A stretch of DNA of 64,000 bases from Citrobacter koseri ATCC BAA-895 (lineage in GTDB: Bacteria; Pseudomonadota; Gammaproteobacteria; Enterobacterales; Enterobacteriaceae): NCBI RefSeq assembly GCF_000018045.1, contig NC_009792.1:2232001-2296000 (forward strand). The letters run 5' to 3'. The position numbers were made by a program, and so were the translations under genes. A model generated the notes under the pieces. That model made no database searches. It saw nothing but the letters and a program-made list of their open reading frames with translations, and was not told the origin of the DNA. Of this stretch, positions 16,093 to 25,876 are shown piece after piece. The first letter of the stretch is position 1; every line of letters begins with the position of its first letter.

Positions 16093-17313
16093 CTACACGT
16101 CCAGCAGCAGACGCGTCGGATCTTCCAGCAGCTCTTTAATGGCGACCAGGAAGCCCACTGATTCACGACCATCGATCAGACGGTGATCGTAAGACAGCGC
16201 CAGGTACATCATCGGCAGGATCTCAACCTTGCCATCCACCGCCATCGGACGATCTTTGATCGCATGCATGCCGAGGATTGCGCTCTGCGGCGGGTTGATG
16301 ATCGGGGTAGACATCAGCGAGCCGAACACGCCACCGTTGGTGATGGTGAAGTTACCGCCGGTCAGATCGTCCACCGTCAGCTTACCGTCACGCCCTTTCA
16401 CGGCCAGTTCTTTGATTTTCTTCTCGATATCCGCCATGCCGAGGGTATCGACATCACGCAGTACCGGCGTTACCAGACCACGCGGCGTGGAAACCGCCAT
16501 GCTGACGTCGAAGTAGTTGTGATACACCACGTCGTCGCCATCAATGGAGGCGTTCACTTCCGGGTAGCGTTTCAGCGCTTCAACCACCGCTTTCACGTAG
16601 AAGGACATGAAGCCCAGACGAATGCCGTGACGTTTTTCAAACGCGTCGCCGTACTGCTTACGCAGATCCATGATTGGCTTCATGTTGACTTCGTTGAACG
16701 TGGTCAGCATCGCGGTGGAGTTTTTCGCTTCCAGCAGACGCTCGGCTACACGCTTGCGCAGACGGGTCATCGGGACGCGTTTTTCACTGCGAGCGCCAAG
16801 CGCAGGCTGTGCGGCAGGCACAGCTTCCGGCGCCTTGGCTTCCGCTTTCGCCGGTGCCTTCGCCAGATGTTTTTCCACATCTTCGCGCGTGATGCGACCG
16901 CCTACGCCCGTGCCTTTGATGGCGCTGGCGTCGAGATTGTGTTCACCCAACAGACGGCGAATCGCCGGGCTGAGGGCATCATTGTTCTGCTCGGATAGCG
17001 ACGCCTGCTGGCGCTGCGCCGGTGTAGACGCTTTCTCTTCGGATTTGGCGCTGGTCTCTTTACCGGAGCTGTTGCCTTCACGCAGGCGACCCAGGATCTG
17101 GCGAGACGTTACCGTCGTACCTTCATCTTCCAGAACCGCATCCAGAATGCCGTCAGCCGATGCCGGTACTTCCAGTACCACTTTGTCAGTTTCGATTTCT
17201 ACCAGCACTTCATCACGCTGGACACTATCGCCCGGTTTTTTGTGCCAGGTCGCAACGGTTGCGTCCGCTACGGACTCAGGCAGGTCGGGAACAAGAATAT
17301 CTACGCTACTCAT
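16093..17313 (-). CDS. sucB: Dihydrolipoamide succinyltransferase (E2 of 2-oxoglutarate dehydrogenase)
   Basis: The 406-residue protein begins with one lipoyl domain; the lipoylated lysine is K44 (ETDKVVLE). A Ser/Glu/Ala-rich linker follows, then the peripheral subunit-binding domain (SPAIRRLLGEHNLDASAIKGTG, residues about 114-150). An Ala/Pro/Lys linker leads to the catalytic domain. The active-site histidine motif is SYDHRLIDGRE near the C-terminus. It transfers the succinyl group to CoA and is the core of the complex with SucA and E3 (lpd, outside the window). It is one residue longer than the E. coli protein, owing to linker variation. Confidence 0.98.
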   Translation of the reverse strand: MSSVDILVPDLPESVADATVATWHKKPGDSVQRDEVLVEIETDKVVLEVPASADGILDAVLEDEGTTVTSRQILGRLREGNSSGKETSAKSEEKASTPAQRQQASLSEQNNDALSPAIRRLLGEHNLDASAIKGTGVGGRITREDVEKHLAKAPAKAEAKAPEAVPAAQPALGARSEKRVPMTRLRKRVAERLLEAKNSTAMLTTFNEVNMKPIMDLRKQYGDAFEKRHGIRLGFMSFYVKAVVEALKRYPEVNASIDGDDVVYHNYFDVSMAVSTPRGLVTPVLRDVDTLGMADIEKKIKELAVKGRDGKLTVDDLTGGNFTITNGGVFGSLMSTPIINPPQSAILGMHAIKDRPMAVDGKVEILPMMYLALSYDHRLIDGRESVGFLVAIKELLEDPTRLLLDV

Positions 17314-17327
17314 TATTTATCCTTTAA

Positions 17328-20129
17328 TTAATCGACGTTCAGCGCGTCATTAACCAGATCTTGTTGCTGTTTCTGGTGAACGGACAGATACCCTACCGCC
17401 GGAGAGGCGGAGGCCGGGCGACCTGCGTAACGCAGAGCAGACCCAAATGGAATCACTTCACGGAAATGATGCTGACTACAGTACCATGCGCCCTGGTTGA
17501 GCGGCTCTTCCTGGCACCAGACAAAATCATGTACGTGGGCGTACGGTTTCAGCGCTTCCTGAACCGCTTTGTGCGGGAACGGATAGAGCTGTTCAATGCG
17601 CACAATGGCGACATCTTTCTGATCGTTTTTACGGCGTTGTTCCAGCAGGTCGTAATAAACCTTACCAGAACACATCACCACGCGCTTCACGCCTTGCGGA
17701 TCGAGCTCATCAACCTCGCCAATCGCTGGCTGGAAGGCGCCGTTGGCCAGTTCGTCCAGGCTGGAGACCGCCAGCGGATGACGCAGCAGCGACTTCGGCG
17801 ACATAACGACCAGCGGACGGCGCATACCGCGCAGCGCCTGACGACGCAGCATGTGGTAAACCTGCGCCGGGGTGGACGGGACGCAAACCTGCATGTTCTG
17901 CTCAGCGCAAAGTTGCAGATAACGTTCCAGACGCGCGGAGGAGTGCTCCGGCCCCTGCCCTTCGTAGCCGTGCGGCAGCAGCATCACCAGGCCGCACATC
18001 CGCCCCCATTTCTGCTCGCCGGAGGAGATGAACTGATCGATCACCACCTGCGCGCCGTTGGCGAAGTCGCCGAACTGCGCTTCCCAGATGGTCAGGGTGC
18101 GCGGTTCAGCGGTCGCATAACCGTATTCGAACGCCAGCACCGCTTCTTCAGACAGGACGGAGTCCCAGACGCGGAAGGTGCCCTGACCGTTATGAATGTG
18201 CTGCAACGGCGTATACGTGGAGCCATTTGCCTGGTTATGAATCACCGCATGACGGTGGAAGAAGGTGCCGCGACCGGAGTCCTCGCCGGACAGACGCACC
18301 GGAATCCCCTCATCAACCAGCGTGGCGTAGGCCAGCGTTTCCGCGCCGCCCCAGTCGAACAGCTTCTCGCCAGCAGCCATCGACTGACGATCGCCGTAAA
18401 TTTTGGCGACGCGCGACTGCATTTCTACCGCTTCCGGCACCGTGCTGATGCGTTTAGCCAGTTCCTGCAAACGCTTCATTTCCACCTTGTTCGGGTAGCT
18501 CTCATCCCATTCATGGTTGAGGTACGGCGACCAGGTGAAGGAGTGCATGTTCATCGGACGCCACTCTTTCACCACGCATTCGCCTGCATCCAGCGCATCG
18601 CGGTAGAGGTTGACCATTTCAGTGGCGTCTTCCAGCGTAGCGACCTTGTCCGCTTCCAGCTTGTCGGCGTAGAGTTTACGCGGCGTCGGATGCTTTTTGA
18701 TTTTCTGGTACATCAGCGGCTGGGTTGCGCTCGGCTCGTCGGCTTCGTTATGGCCGTGACGGCGGTAGCACACCAGATCGATGAAGACATCGCGTTTAAA
18801 GGTATTACGGAAGTCCAGCGCCAGACGGGTAACGAAAGCCACCGCTTCCGGGTCATCCGCGTTAACGTGGAAAATCGGCGCCTGAACCATCTTGCCGATG
18901 TCGGTGCAGTATGGGGTGGAACGCGCATCCAGCGGGTTGGAGGTGGTAAAGCCCACCTGGTTGTTGATGACGATACGCACCGTACCGCCCACTTCGTAAC
19001 CACGCGCCTTGGACATGTTCAGGGTTTCCTGAACCACGCCCTGGCCCGTCACTGCGGCGTCGCCGTGAATGGTGATTGGCAGCACTTTATTGCTGCTCGG
19101 CTCATCCAGACGATCCAGACGGGCGCGCACGGAACCGATCACTACCGGGCTGACGATTTCCAGGTGCGACGGGTTAAACGCCAGCGCCAGGTGAACCAGA
19201 CCGCCTTCGGTTTCGATATCAGACGAGAAGCCCATGTGGTACTTCACGTCGCCGGTGCCGAGGTGTTCTTTATGTTTACCCGCAAATTCGTCGAACAGAT
19301 CCTGCGGTTTTTTACCCAGCACGTTGACCAGCACGTTCAGACGGCCACGGTGCGCCATACCCAGCACCACTTCGCGGGTGCCGCTGTTGCCCGCATGGCG
19401 GATCATCTCTTTGAGCATCGGGATTAACGCATCGCCGCCTTCCAGCGAGAAGCGTTTCGCCCCCGGGAATTTCGCCCCCAGATAACGCTCCAGCCCTTCG
19501 GCGGCGGTCAGTTCGTTGAGGAAGCGTTTTTTCTCTTCCGCGCTGAAGGCAGCGCGGCCGGATTCGATACGCTGCTGAATCCAGCGTTTCTCTTCGGTGC
19601 TGGTGATGTGCATATACTCGGCGCCAATCGGGCCGCAGTATGTTTGTTTGAGCGCGGAAATAAGTTCGCCCAGCTTCATCGTCTCTTTGCCAATCGCAAA
19701 AGAACCTACGTTAAAGCTTTCCTGGAAATCGGCCTCTGTCAGATCGTGGAAAGAGGGGTCCAGATCCGCCACGTTTTCTTGCTCCCACAGTCCCAGCGGA
19801 TCGAGATTCGCATGCTGGTGACCACGGAAACGATAAGCGTTGATAAGTTGCAGGACTTTGACCTGCTTCGTATTGGTGTCAGGGTCGGAAATCGAAGAAG
19901 AGTAACGTGAGGCATCCTTCGCCAGACGACGGAAATAATCACGCGTTTTTGAATGGAATTGATCCGGTTTGACTCCGGTGCCAGGTAACTGCTGGAACGT
20001 CGAACGCCAGTTAGCGTCTACCGAGTCAGGATCGGTTAAGAAGTCTTCATAGAGCTGTTCTATCCAGCTCTGGTTTGCGCCAGAGAGGTAAGAAGAGTCC
20101 AACCAGGCTTTCAAAGCGCTGTTCTGCAT
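17328..20129 (-). CDS. sucA: 2-oxoglutarate dehydrogenase E1 component
   Basis: The 933-residue thiamin diphosphate enzyme has the same length as E. coli SucA and starts MQNSALKAWLDSSYLSGANQSW. The ThDP-binding region includes GMAHRGRLNVL and GDAAVTGQGVVQETLNM; the transketolase-like domain contains GEDSGRGTFFHRHAV and FEYGYATAEP. It decarboxylates 2-oxoglutarate and passes succinyl to the lipoyl arm of SucB, coded 14 bp downstream. A long antisense ORF opposite this gene is a composition artefact. Confidence 0.98.
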   Translation of the reverse strand: MQNSALKAWLDSSYLSGANQSWIEQLYEDFLTDPDSVDANWRSTFQQLPGTGVKPDQFHSKTRDYFRRLAKDASRYSSSISDPDTNTKQVKVLQLINAYRFRGHQHANLDPLGLWEQENVADLDPSFHDLTEADFQESFNVGSFAIGKETMKLGELISALKQTYCGPIGAEYMHITSTEEKRWIQQRIESGRAAFSAEEKKRFLNELTAAEGLERYLGAKFPGAKRFSLEGGDALIPMLKEMIRHAGNSGTREVVLGMAHRGRLNVLVNVLGKKPQDLFDEFAGKHKEHLGTGDVKYHMGFSSDIETEGGLVHLALAFNPSHLEIVSPVVIGSVRARLDRLDEPSSNKVLPITIHGDAAVTGQGVVQETLNMSKARGYEVGGTVRIVINNQVGFTTSNPLDARSTPYCTDIGKMVQAPIFHVNADDPEAVAFVTRLALDFRNTFKRDVFIDLVCYRRHGHNEADEPSATQPLMYQKIKKHPTPRKLYADKLEADKVATLEDATEMVNLYRDALDAGECVVKEWRPMNMHSFTWSPYLNHEWDESYPNKVEMKRLQELAKRISTVPEAVEMQSRVAKIYGDRQSMAAGEKLFDWGGAETLAYATLVDEGIPVRLSGEDSGRGTFFHRHAVIHNQANGSTYTPLQHIHNGQGTFRVWDSVLSEEAVLAFEYGYATAEPRTLTIWEAQFGDFANGAQVVIDQFISSGEQKWGRMCGLVMLLPHGYEGQGPEHSSARLERYLQLCAEQNMQVCVPSTPAQVYHMLRRQALRGMRRPLVVMSPKSLLRHPLAVSSLDELANGAFQPAIGEVDELDPQGVKRVVMCSGKVYYDLLEQRRKNDQKDVAIVRIEQLYPFPHKAVQEALKPYAHVHDFVWCQEEPLNQGAWYCSQHHFREVIPFGSALRYAGRPASASPAVGYLSVHQKQQQDLVNDALNVD

Positions 20130-20310
20130 CGTGATCCCTTAAGCATTCTGTATGCTTACTTCGCCGTGGATACTACCACGCACATTGCTGTGCGTGCCGG
20201 GGTTCACTTGCGAGCTCTTCTCTGTGTAGCGGCTCGCGAAGGAACCTTTAGAAACTGTCTAACCATCAGGGCAGTTTTTAAAGGTTTCCTGCATTTCAAA
20301 CCGGTGGTGG

Positions 20311-20389
20311 CCCCGTAGACCTGATAAGCGTAGCGCCATCGGGCAATATATGCCGGATGACGACGCCAACGTCTTATCCGGCCTACGGG
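20311..20389. repeat. BIME between sdhB and sucA
   Basis: Two REP-like units (CCCCGTAGACCTGATAAGCG...CATCGGGC and GCCGGATGACG...TTATCCGGCCTACGGG) lie in the 293-bp sdhB-sucA space. The rest of that space should hold the internal sucA promoter; I cannot place its -10/-35 with confidence. Confidence 0.8.
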
Positions 20390-20422
20390 ACTGTCATTTA
20401 CTGCGCTTACCGGCGTTATTAT

Positions 20423-21139
20423 TTACGCACTGCGTTGCAACAACATCGACTTAATATGACCGATGGCGCGCGTCGGGTTCAGCCCCTTAGGACATACACT
20501 GACGCAGTTCATGATGCTATGACAGCGGAATACGCTGAATGCATCGCTCAGGTCTTCCAGGCGGCTGTCGGTCTCGGTATCACGGCTATCGATCAGGAAA
20601 CGATACGCCGCTAACAGGCCTGCCGGGCCGATAAACTTATCCGGGTTCCACCAGAACGACGGGCACGACGTTGAACAGCACGCACAAAGAATACACTCAT
20701 ACAGCCCATCGAGTTTTTCACGCTGCTCGGGCATCTGTAAATGCTCACGAGCGGGTGGATTTTGCCCATTATTCAATAAGTAAGGCTTAATCTTCTCATA
20801 TTGTGCGTAGAATTGCCCCATGTCTACCACCAAATCGCGGATAACCGGTAAACCGGGCAGCGGACGGATAACAATCTTCTTACCCGGCTGGTGTAGCGCC
20901 GAAACCGGCGTAATACACGCCAGGCCGTTTTTGCCGTTCATGTTCAGGCCATCTGAACCGCACACGCCTTCACGGCATGAGCGACGGAAAGAGAGGCTGG
21001 GATCTTTCTCTTTCAGCTGCATCAGCGCATCCAGCAGCATCATGTCACGCCCTTCTTCGCCTTCCAGGGTGTAATCCTGCATGCGCGGAGCGTCATCAAC
21101 ATCCGGGTTATAGCGATAAATCGAAAACTCGAGTTTCAT
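20423..21139 (-). CDS. sdhB: Succinate dehydrogenase iron-sulfur subunit
   Basis: The 238-residue protein matches E. coli SdhB in length. The N-terminal [2Fe-2S] ferredoxin domain has SCREGVCGSDGLNMNG. The C-terminal domain has the CILCACCSTSCPSFWW and CHSIMNCVSVCPKGLNP cysteine sets for the [4Fe-4S] and [3Fe-4S] clusters. It passes electrons from SdhA to ubiquinone bound near SdhC/SdhD. It is the last gene of sdhCDAB, 15 bp after sdhA. Confidence 0.98.
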   Translation of the reverse strand: MKLEFSIYRYNPDVDDAPRMQDYTLEGEEGRDMMLLDALMQLKEKDPSLSFRRSCREGVCGSDGLNMNGKNGLACITPVSALHQPGKKIVIRPLPGLPVIRDLVVDMGQFYAQYEKIKPYLLNNGQNPPAREHLQMPEQREKLDGLYECILCACCSTSCPSFWWNPDKFIGPAGLLAAYRFLIDSRDTETDSRLEDLSDAFSVFRCHSIMNCVSVCPKGLNPTRAIGHIKSMLLQRSA

Positions 21140-21154
21140 TTTCCTGTCTCCGCA

Positions 21155-22921
21155 TTAGTAAGTACGAATCTTCGGCGGGAATGCCGGGCGCAGTTTCGGT
21201 TCCATATTGACGCTACGACGCGTCATGGATTCCGTCTCTGGCAGATACAGGGAATGGCACAGCCAGTTTTCATCATCACGGTCCGGGAAGTCGAAGCGGC
21301 TATGCGCGCCACGGCTTTCGGTACGGAAGTTGGCGGATACCGCAGTTGCGTAAGCCGTTTCCATCAGGTTGTCCAGCTCCAGACACTCGACGCGCTGGGT
21401 GTTGAACTCGCTGGAGGTGTCATCCAGACGGGCGTTTTTCAGACGCTCGCGGATCACCTTCAGTTGCTCAAGCCCTTTCGCCATCGCGTCGCCTTCACGG
21501 AATACCGAGAAGTTGTGCTGCATACATTCCTGCAACGCTTTACGGATAACCACCGGATCTTCGCCGTCACGGTTGTTGTTCCAGCGGTTGAGACGTTCCA
21601 GAGAGGCCTCAATGTCAGACTCGCTGGCGTCACGCAGCGCGCCCTGCTCGGCGATGGACTCCTGCAAATGCAGACCGGCCGCACGTCCGAAGACCACCAG
21701 GTCAAGCAGCGAGTTGCCGCCCAGACGGTTAGCGCCATGTACGGATACGCAGGCGATCTCACCCACCGCGAACAGGCCAGGAATCACCACGTCTTCACCC
21801 TGCTCGTTCACGGTCAGCGCCTGACCGGTCACTTTGGTCGGGATACCGCCCATCATGTAGTGACAGGTTGGAATAACCGGGATCGGCTCTTTAACCGGGT
21901 CAACGTGCGCAAAGGTACGGGACAATTCGAGGATACCCGGCAGACGGGATTCGAGCACTTCTTTACCCAAATGGTCGAGCTTCAGTTTCGCGTGCGGCCC
22001 CCACGGGCCGTCGCAGCCGCGACCTTCACGGATTTCGATCATAATAGAACGCGCGACCACGTCACGACCGGCCAGGTCCTTCGCGTTCGGGGCATAGCGC
22101 TCCATAAAGCGCTCGCCATGTTTATTCAGCAGATAACCGCCTTCACCACGGCAGCCTTCTGTCACCAGCACGCCCGCGCCCGCAATGCCGGTCGGGTGGA
22201 ACTGCCACATTTCCATATCCTGCACCGGAACACCGGCACGCAGCGCCATACCCACGCCGTCGCCGGTGTTGATATGAGCGTTAGTGGTGGACTGGTAAAT
22301 ACGGCCTGCGCCGCCGGTCGCCAGCACGGTTGCGCGCGCTTTGAAGTAGACCACTTCGCCGGTTTCGATACACAGCGCGGTACACCCCACTACCGCGCCA
22401 TCCTGGTTTTTCACCAGATCCAGCGCATACCATTCAGAAAAAATGGTGGTGTGGTTTTTCAGATTCTGCTGGTACAGCGTGTGCAACAGCGCGTGACCGG
22501 TACGGTCAGCCGCTGCTGCGGTACGCGCCGCCTGTTCGCCGCCGAAGTTTTTCGACTGGCCGCCGAACGGACGCTGATAGATACGGCCATCGTCAAGACG
22601 GGAGAAAGGCAGCCCCATGTGCTCCAGTTCCAGAATCGCTTCCGGGCCGGTTTTGCACATATATTCAATCGCGTCCTGGTCGCCGATGTAGTCCGACCCT
22701 TTTACGGTATCGTACATGTGCCATTCCCAGTTATCTTCATGGGTATTACCGAGCGCCACGGTGATGCCACCTTGTGCGGATACGGTATGGGAACGGGTTG
22801 GGAAGACTTTGGAGAGCAGCGCACAGGTCTGGCCGCTCTGGGAAATTTGCAGCGCTGCGCGCATACCTGCGCCGCCTGCGCCAATAACAACAGCATCAAA
22901 TTCTCTGACTGGCAGTTTCAT
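21155..22921 (-). CDS. sdhA: Succinate dehydrogenase flavoprotein subunit
   Basis: The start at 22921 (MKLPVREFDAVVIGAGGAG) gives 588 aa, the E. coli length, and a one-base overlap with the sdhD stop. An in-frame ATG at 22933 is not supported by homology. FAD is bound by the GAGGAGM dinucleotide fold and covalently by His45 in RSHTVSAQGG. Active-site residues are in HPTGIAGAGVLVTEG and CHYMMGG. It oxidises succinate to fumarate on the cytoplasmic face of the membrane complex. Confidence 0.98.
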   Translation of the reverse strand: MKLPVREFDAVVIGAGGAGMRAALQISQSGQTCALLSKVFPTRSHTVSAQGGITVALGNTHEDNWEWHMYDTVKGSDYIGDQDAIEYMCKTGPEAILELEHMGLPFSRLDDGRIYQRPFGGQSKNFGGEQAARTAAAADRTGHALLHTLYQQNLKNHTTIFSEWYALDLVKNQDGAVVGCTALCIETGEVVYFKARATVLATGGAGRIYQSTTNAHINTGDGVGMALRAGVPVQDMEMWQFHPTGIAGAGVLVTEGCRGEGGYLLNKHGERFMERYAPNAKDLAGRDVVARSIMIEIREGRGCDGPWGPHAKLKLDHLGKEVLESRLPGILELSRTFAHVDPVKEPIPVIPTCHYMMGGIPTKVTGQALTVNEQGEDVVIPGLFAVGEIACVSVHGANRLGGNSLLDLVVFGRAAGLHLQESIAEQGALRDASESDIEASLERLNRWNNNRDGEDPVVIRKALQECMQHNFSVFREGDAMAKGLEQLKVIRERLKNARLDDTSSEFNTQRVECLELDNLMETAYATAVSANFRTESRGAHSRFDFPDRDDENWLCHSLYLPETESMTRRSVNMEPKLRPAFPPKIRTY

Positions 22922-23268
22922 TACACACCCCACACCACAACAAATCCATAAATGACGTAAACCACCAGCGCAACAACGATTGCCAGCTGTAGCACAAGGC
23001 GCAGGGCCAGAGGTTTAACGTAGTCGGTCAACACCTGCCACATGCCGATCCAGGCATGAATCAAGATGGAGAAAAGTGCCAGCAGGGTGAAGACTTTGGT
23101 GAATGCCGATGAGAAGAAACCGCTCCAGACATCAAAGGTCAGCTCGCCGCTTATTGCGAAAAAGCCCACCATATAAACGATGTAGAGGGTCAGAACGATA
23201 GCGGTAGCACGGACCAGGATGAAGTCATGTACGCCATTGCGTCCTAATGCGGAGGCGTTGCTTACCAT
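22921..23268 (-). CDS. sdhD: Succinate dehydrogenase membrane anchor SdhD
   Basis: The 115-residue hydrophobic protein has three predicted membrane helices (for example ATAIVLTLYIVYMVGFFAI). Haem- and quinone-site residues lie around HAWIGMWQVLTDY (His71 and Tyr83 in E. coli numbering). It overlaps the sdhC 3' end by 7 bp. In E. coli the sdhD start is the pairing target of the iron-stress sRNA RyhB; the gene order allows the same here. Confidence 0.97.
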   Translation of the reverse strand: MVSNASALGRNGVHDFILVRATAIVLTLYIVYMVGFFAISGELTFDVWSGFFSSAFTKVFTLLALFSILIHAWIGMWQVLTDYVKPLALRLVLQLAIVVALVVYVIYGFVVVWGV

Positions 23269-23651
23269 ACGAGGACTCCTGCGAGAAGTGAAAGCACGAC
23301 AGTGATAACAAAAGAGATTTTGGCTGAGCGTTTACCCGCTTCGAATGTTTCTTCCAGATAGCCAAAATCCATCATCATGTGACGAATACCGACCACGACG
23401 TGATACGCCAGCGCGGTGAGGATGCCCCACATAATAAATTTAATAAAGAAGCTCCCCATGATGGCGGATGCCTGCTGGAATCCTTCAGGGGAAGAGAGGC
23501 TGGTGCCCAATAACCACAACAGAATCCCGACCGCCACGAAGGTGATCACTCCAGAAACGCGATGGAGAATGGACGCTATCGCCGTGATTGGGAACCGGAT
23601 CGTTGTCAGATCCAGATTGACAGGTCTTTGTTTTTTCACATTTCTTATCAT
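23262..23651 (-). CDS. sdhC: Succinate dehydrogenase cytochrome b556 subunit SdhC
   Basis: The start MIRNVKKQRPVNLDL at 23651 gives 129 aa as in E. coli; an in-frame ATG at 23666 is less likely. There are three membrane helices. The haem-ligand His84 lies in YHVVVGIRHMMMD, and quinone-site Ser27/Arg31 in SILHRVSGV. It is the first gene of the sdhCDAB-sucABCD operon, transcribed away from gltA. Confidence 0.97.
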   Translation of the reverse strand: MIRNVKKQRPVNLDLTTIRFPITAIASILHRVSGVITFVAVGILLWLLGTSLSSPEGFQQASAIMGSFFIKFIMWGILTALAYHVVVGIRHMMMDFGYLEETFEAGKRSAKISFVITVVLSLLAGVLVW

Positions 23652-23948
23652 GAATAACGCCCACATGCTGTTCTTATTATTCCCTTTGGACTTCGGGTAC
23701 AGAGGGTGAATCTACCTGTAGCCAGAAAGACGACGGGATTTCCTTCCTCCGGTCTGCTTGCGGGTCAGACAGCGTCCTTTCTATAACTGCGCGTCATGTA
23801 AAACACTGCTTCCAGTTGCTAAAACGACACGTTACAACGCTGGGTGGCTCGGGATTGCAGGGTATTCCGGAGACCTGGCGGCAGTATAGGACGTTCACAA
23901 AATCATTACAATTAACCTACATATAGTTTGTCGGGTTTTATCCCGAAC

Positions 23949-23964
23949 AGTGACATAGGTCACG
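23949..23964. promoter_or_regulatory. Candidate CRP site upstream of sdhC
   Basis: AGTGA-CATAGG-TCACG is a symmetric CRP-type site (GTGA-N6-TCAC perfect). It is about 305 bp upstream of the sdhC start, roughly 85 bp upstream of where the E. coli sdh transcript begins, a position consistent with activation of sdh. Confidence 0.55.
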
Positions 23965-24021
23965 ATAACAACATTTATTTAATTTTTAATCATCTGATTT
24001 GACAAACATTAAACAAAGTTG

Positions 24022-24051
24022 TTACAAACAACACCAGAAAAGGCATATAAT
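24022..24051 (+). promoter_or_regulatory. Probable distal gltA promoter
   Basis: TTACAA (24022-24027) and TATAAT (24046-24051) are spaced by 18 bp. The predicted start near 24058 is about 305 nt upstream of the gltA ATG, in line with the distal transcript known in E. coli (about 300 nt). Confidence 0.6.
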
Positions 24052-24362
24052 GCGCAAAAGTTATGGGGTCACTCTTTCACCTGCTAATAAGTTATGTAAC
24101 AGTGTGGCGGTATTGACCAATTTATTCAGGACAGTTATTAGTGATAGTCAGGTTTAATAATTCGGATTGCTAAGTTGTTGATTTGTTGCTAATTCGCCAT
24201 AAGTTAACTGTTTTTACCTGCAAGCGCCCATTGCTCTGTACCCTGGTTTTCTCCTCTTTCGCAGAGCGGCGAGCCAAATAACAAACTGGTAACGGTTGAT
24301 TTATGTAACGAAGCAAATCTCACTGAGTAGTCTTAAGCAATAAGGCGCTAAGGAGACCGTAA

Positions 24363-25646
24363 ATGGCTGATACAAAAGCAAAACTCACCCTAAATGGTGA
24401 CTCTGCTATTGAACTGGATGTGCTAAAGGGCACACTCGGTCAAGACGTTATTGATATTCGTAGTCTCGGCTCAAAGGGGATGTTCACTTTTGATCCAGGT
24501 TTCACCTCTACCGCATCCTGCGAATCCAAAATCACCTTCATCGACGGCGACGAAGGCATTCTGTTACATCGCGGCTTCCCGATTGACCAACTGGCTACCG
24601 AGTCTAACTATCTGGAAGTATGTTACATCCTGCTGTACGGCGAGAAACCGACCCAGGCAGAGTACGACGAGTTCAAAACCACCGTCACACGCCATACCAT
24701 GATCCATGAGCAGATTACCCGTCTGTTCCACGGTTTTCGCCGCGACTCGCATCCGATGGCCGTTATGTGCGGCGTCACCGGCGCGCTGGCTGCGTTCTAC
24801 CACGACTCGATGGATGTGAATAATCCGCGTCATCGTGAAATCGCCGCGTTCCGCCTGCTGTCCAAAATGCCGACAATGGCGGCAATGTGTTACAAGTATT
24901 CTATCGGTCAACCGTTCGTCTACCCGCGCAACGACCTCTCCTATTCCGGCAACTTCCTGAACATGATGTTCTCCACACCGTGCGAAAACTATGAAGTTAA
25001 CCCGGTGCTGGAACGCGCAATGGACAGGATTCTGATTCTTCACGCCGATCACGAACAGAACGCATCGACGTCAACCGTCCGTACCGCAGGCTCCTCCGGC
25101 GCGAACCCGTTCGCCTGCATCGCGGCGGGCATTGCCTCCCTGTGGGGACCGGCGCATGGCGGCGCGAACGAAGCGGCGCTGAAAATGCTGGTAGAAATCA
25201 GCTCTGTTAAACACATCCCGGAATTTATTCGCCGGGCAAAAGACAAGAATGATTCTTTCCGCCTGATGGGCTTCGGTCACCGTGTTTACAAAAACTATGA
25301 CCCGCGCGCTACCGTCATGCGTGAAACCTGCCACGAAGTTCTGAAAGAGCTGGGCACCAAAGATGACCTGCTGGAAGTCGCGATGGAGCTGGAACACATC
25401 GCGCTGAACGACCCGTACTTTATCGAGAAGAAACTCTACCCGAACGTAGACTTCTACTCCGGCATCATTCTGAAAGCGATGGGCATTCCGTCCTCCATGT
25501 TCACCGTGATCTTCGCGATGGCGCGTACCGTGGGCTGGATTGCACACTGGAACGAAATGCACAGCGAAGGCATGAAAATCGCCCGTCCGCGTCAGCTGTA
25601 CACCGGCTACGAAAAGCGCGATTTCAAGTCTGATATTAAGCGTTAA
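24363..25646 (+). CDS. gltA: Citrate synthase (type II, NADH-sensitive)
   Basis: The 427-residue protein equals E. coli GltA in length and opens MADTKAKLTLNGDSAIELDVLKG. Catalytic His264 and His305 lie in GPAHGGANEA and MGFGHRVYKNYDPR, and Asp362 in NVDFYSGI. It condenses acetyl-CoA and oxaloacetate to citrate. A good Shine-Dalgarno (AAGGAG) ends 6 bp before the ATG. It is monocistronic; the downstream terminator isolates it from the accessory toxin island. Confidence 0.98.
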   Translation: MADTKAKLTLNGDSAIELDVLKGTLGQDVIDIRSLGSKGMFTFDPGFTSTASCESKITFIDGDEGILLHRGFPIDQLATESNYLEVCYILLYGEKPTQAEYDEFKTTVTRHTMIHEQITRLFHGFRRDSHPMAVMCGVTGALAAFYHDSMDVNNPRHREIAAFRLLSKMPTMAAMCYKYSIGQPFVYPRNDLSYSGNFLNMMFSTPCENYEVNPVLERAMDRILILHADHEQNASTSTVRTAGSSGANPFACIAAGIASLWGPAHGGANEAALKMLVEISSVKHIPEFIRRAKDKNDSFRLMGFGHRVYKNYDPRATVMRETCHEVLKELGTKDDLLEVAMELEHIALNDPYFIEKKLYPNVDFYSGIILKAMGIPSSMFTVIFAMARTVGWIAHWNEMHSEGMKIARPRQLYTGYEKRDFKSDIKR

Positions 25647-25653
25647 TCATCCT

Positions 25654-25687
25654 GGCCATCGGGTAACACCGGTGGCCTTTATTATTT
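25654..25687 (+). terminator. gltA terminator
   Basis: GGCCATCGG / CCGGTGGCC (25654-25662 and 25669-25677) form a 9-bp stem with one G-U pair and a 6-nt loop, followed by TTTATTATTT. It begins 8 bp after the gltA stop. Confidence 0.85.
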
Positions 25688-25876
25688 ACTGAAACTCTGG
25701 CAACAATATTCATCTTGCCAATATAACCTTTATTACTCCAGTCACTCCCAATATATTACCGCCGAAAAAATAGCTATTTCCTTTCACATAGCATCAATAG
25801 CTAATGCATTATTTGACCTTTAAAACCATTAGATCTTTAATCCGACACAATTGGATGCAGGTAAAGGCTAAATGGA

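Larger units (their letters stand above)
23652..24362. promoter_or_regulatory. Divergent sdhC / gltA control region (711 bp)
   Basis: No gene is supported here. The central part (about 23880-24060) is AT-rich and carries the CRP-like site and the distal gltA promoter listed separately. Long 5' leaders are left for both genes (about 200-300 nt), which matches known promoters in E. coli. ArcA, Fnr, Fur/RyhB and Spot 42 inputs are known for E. coli but are not demonstrated here. Confidence 0.75.

Noticed and set aside
17361..19427. 688-aa plus-strand ORF opposite sucA
   Set aside because: It is an antisense shadow of a strongly biased GC-rich gene; the translation is His/Arg/Val-rich without motifs, and sucA is certain.
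21254..22951. 565-aa plus-strand ORF opposite sdhA
   Set aside because: Antisense artefact with low-complexity composition; sdhA on the other strand is unmistakable.
25647..25876. Possible integration site (att) of the toxin island after gltA
   Set aside because: No tRNA, integrase or direct repeat could be found at 25647-25876 or 29245-29463; transfer is suggested only by low GC and gene content.
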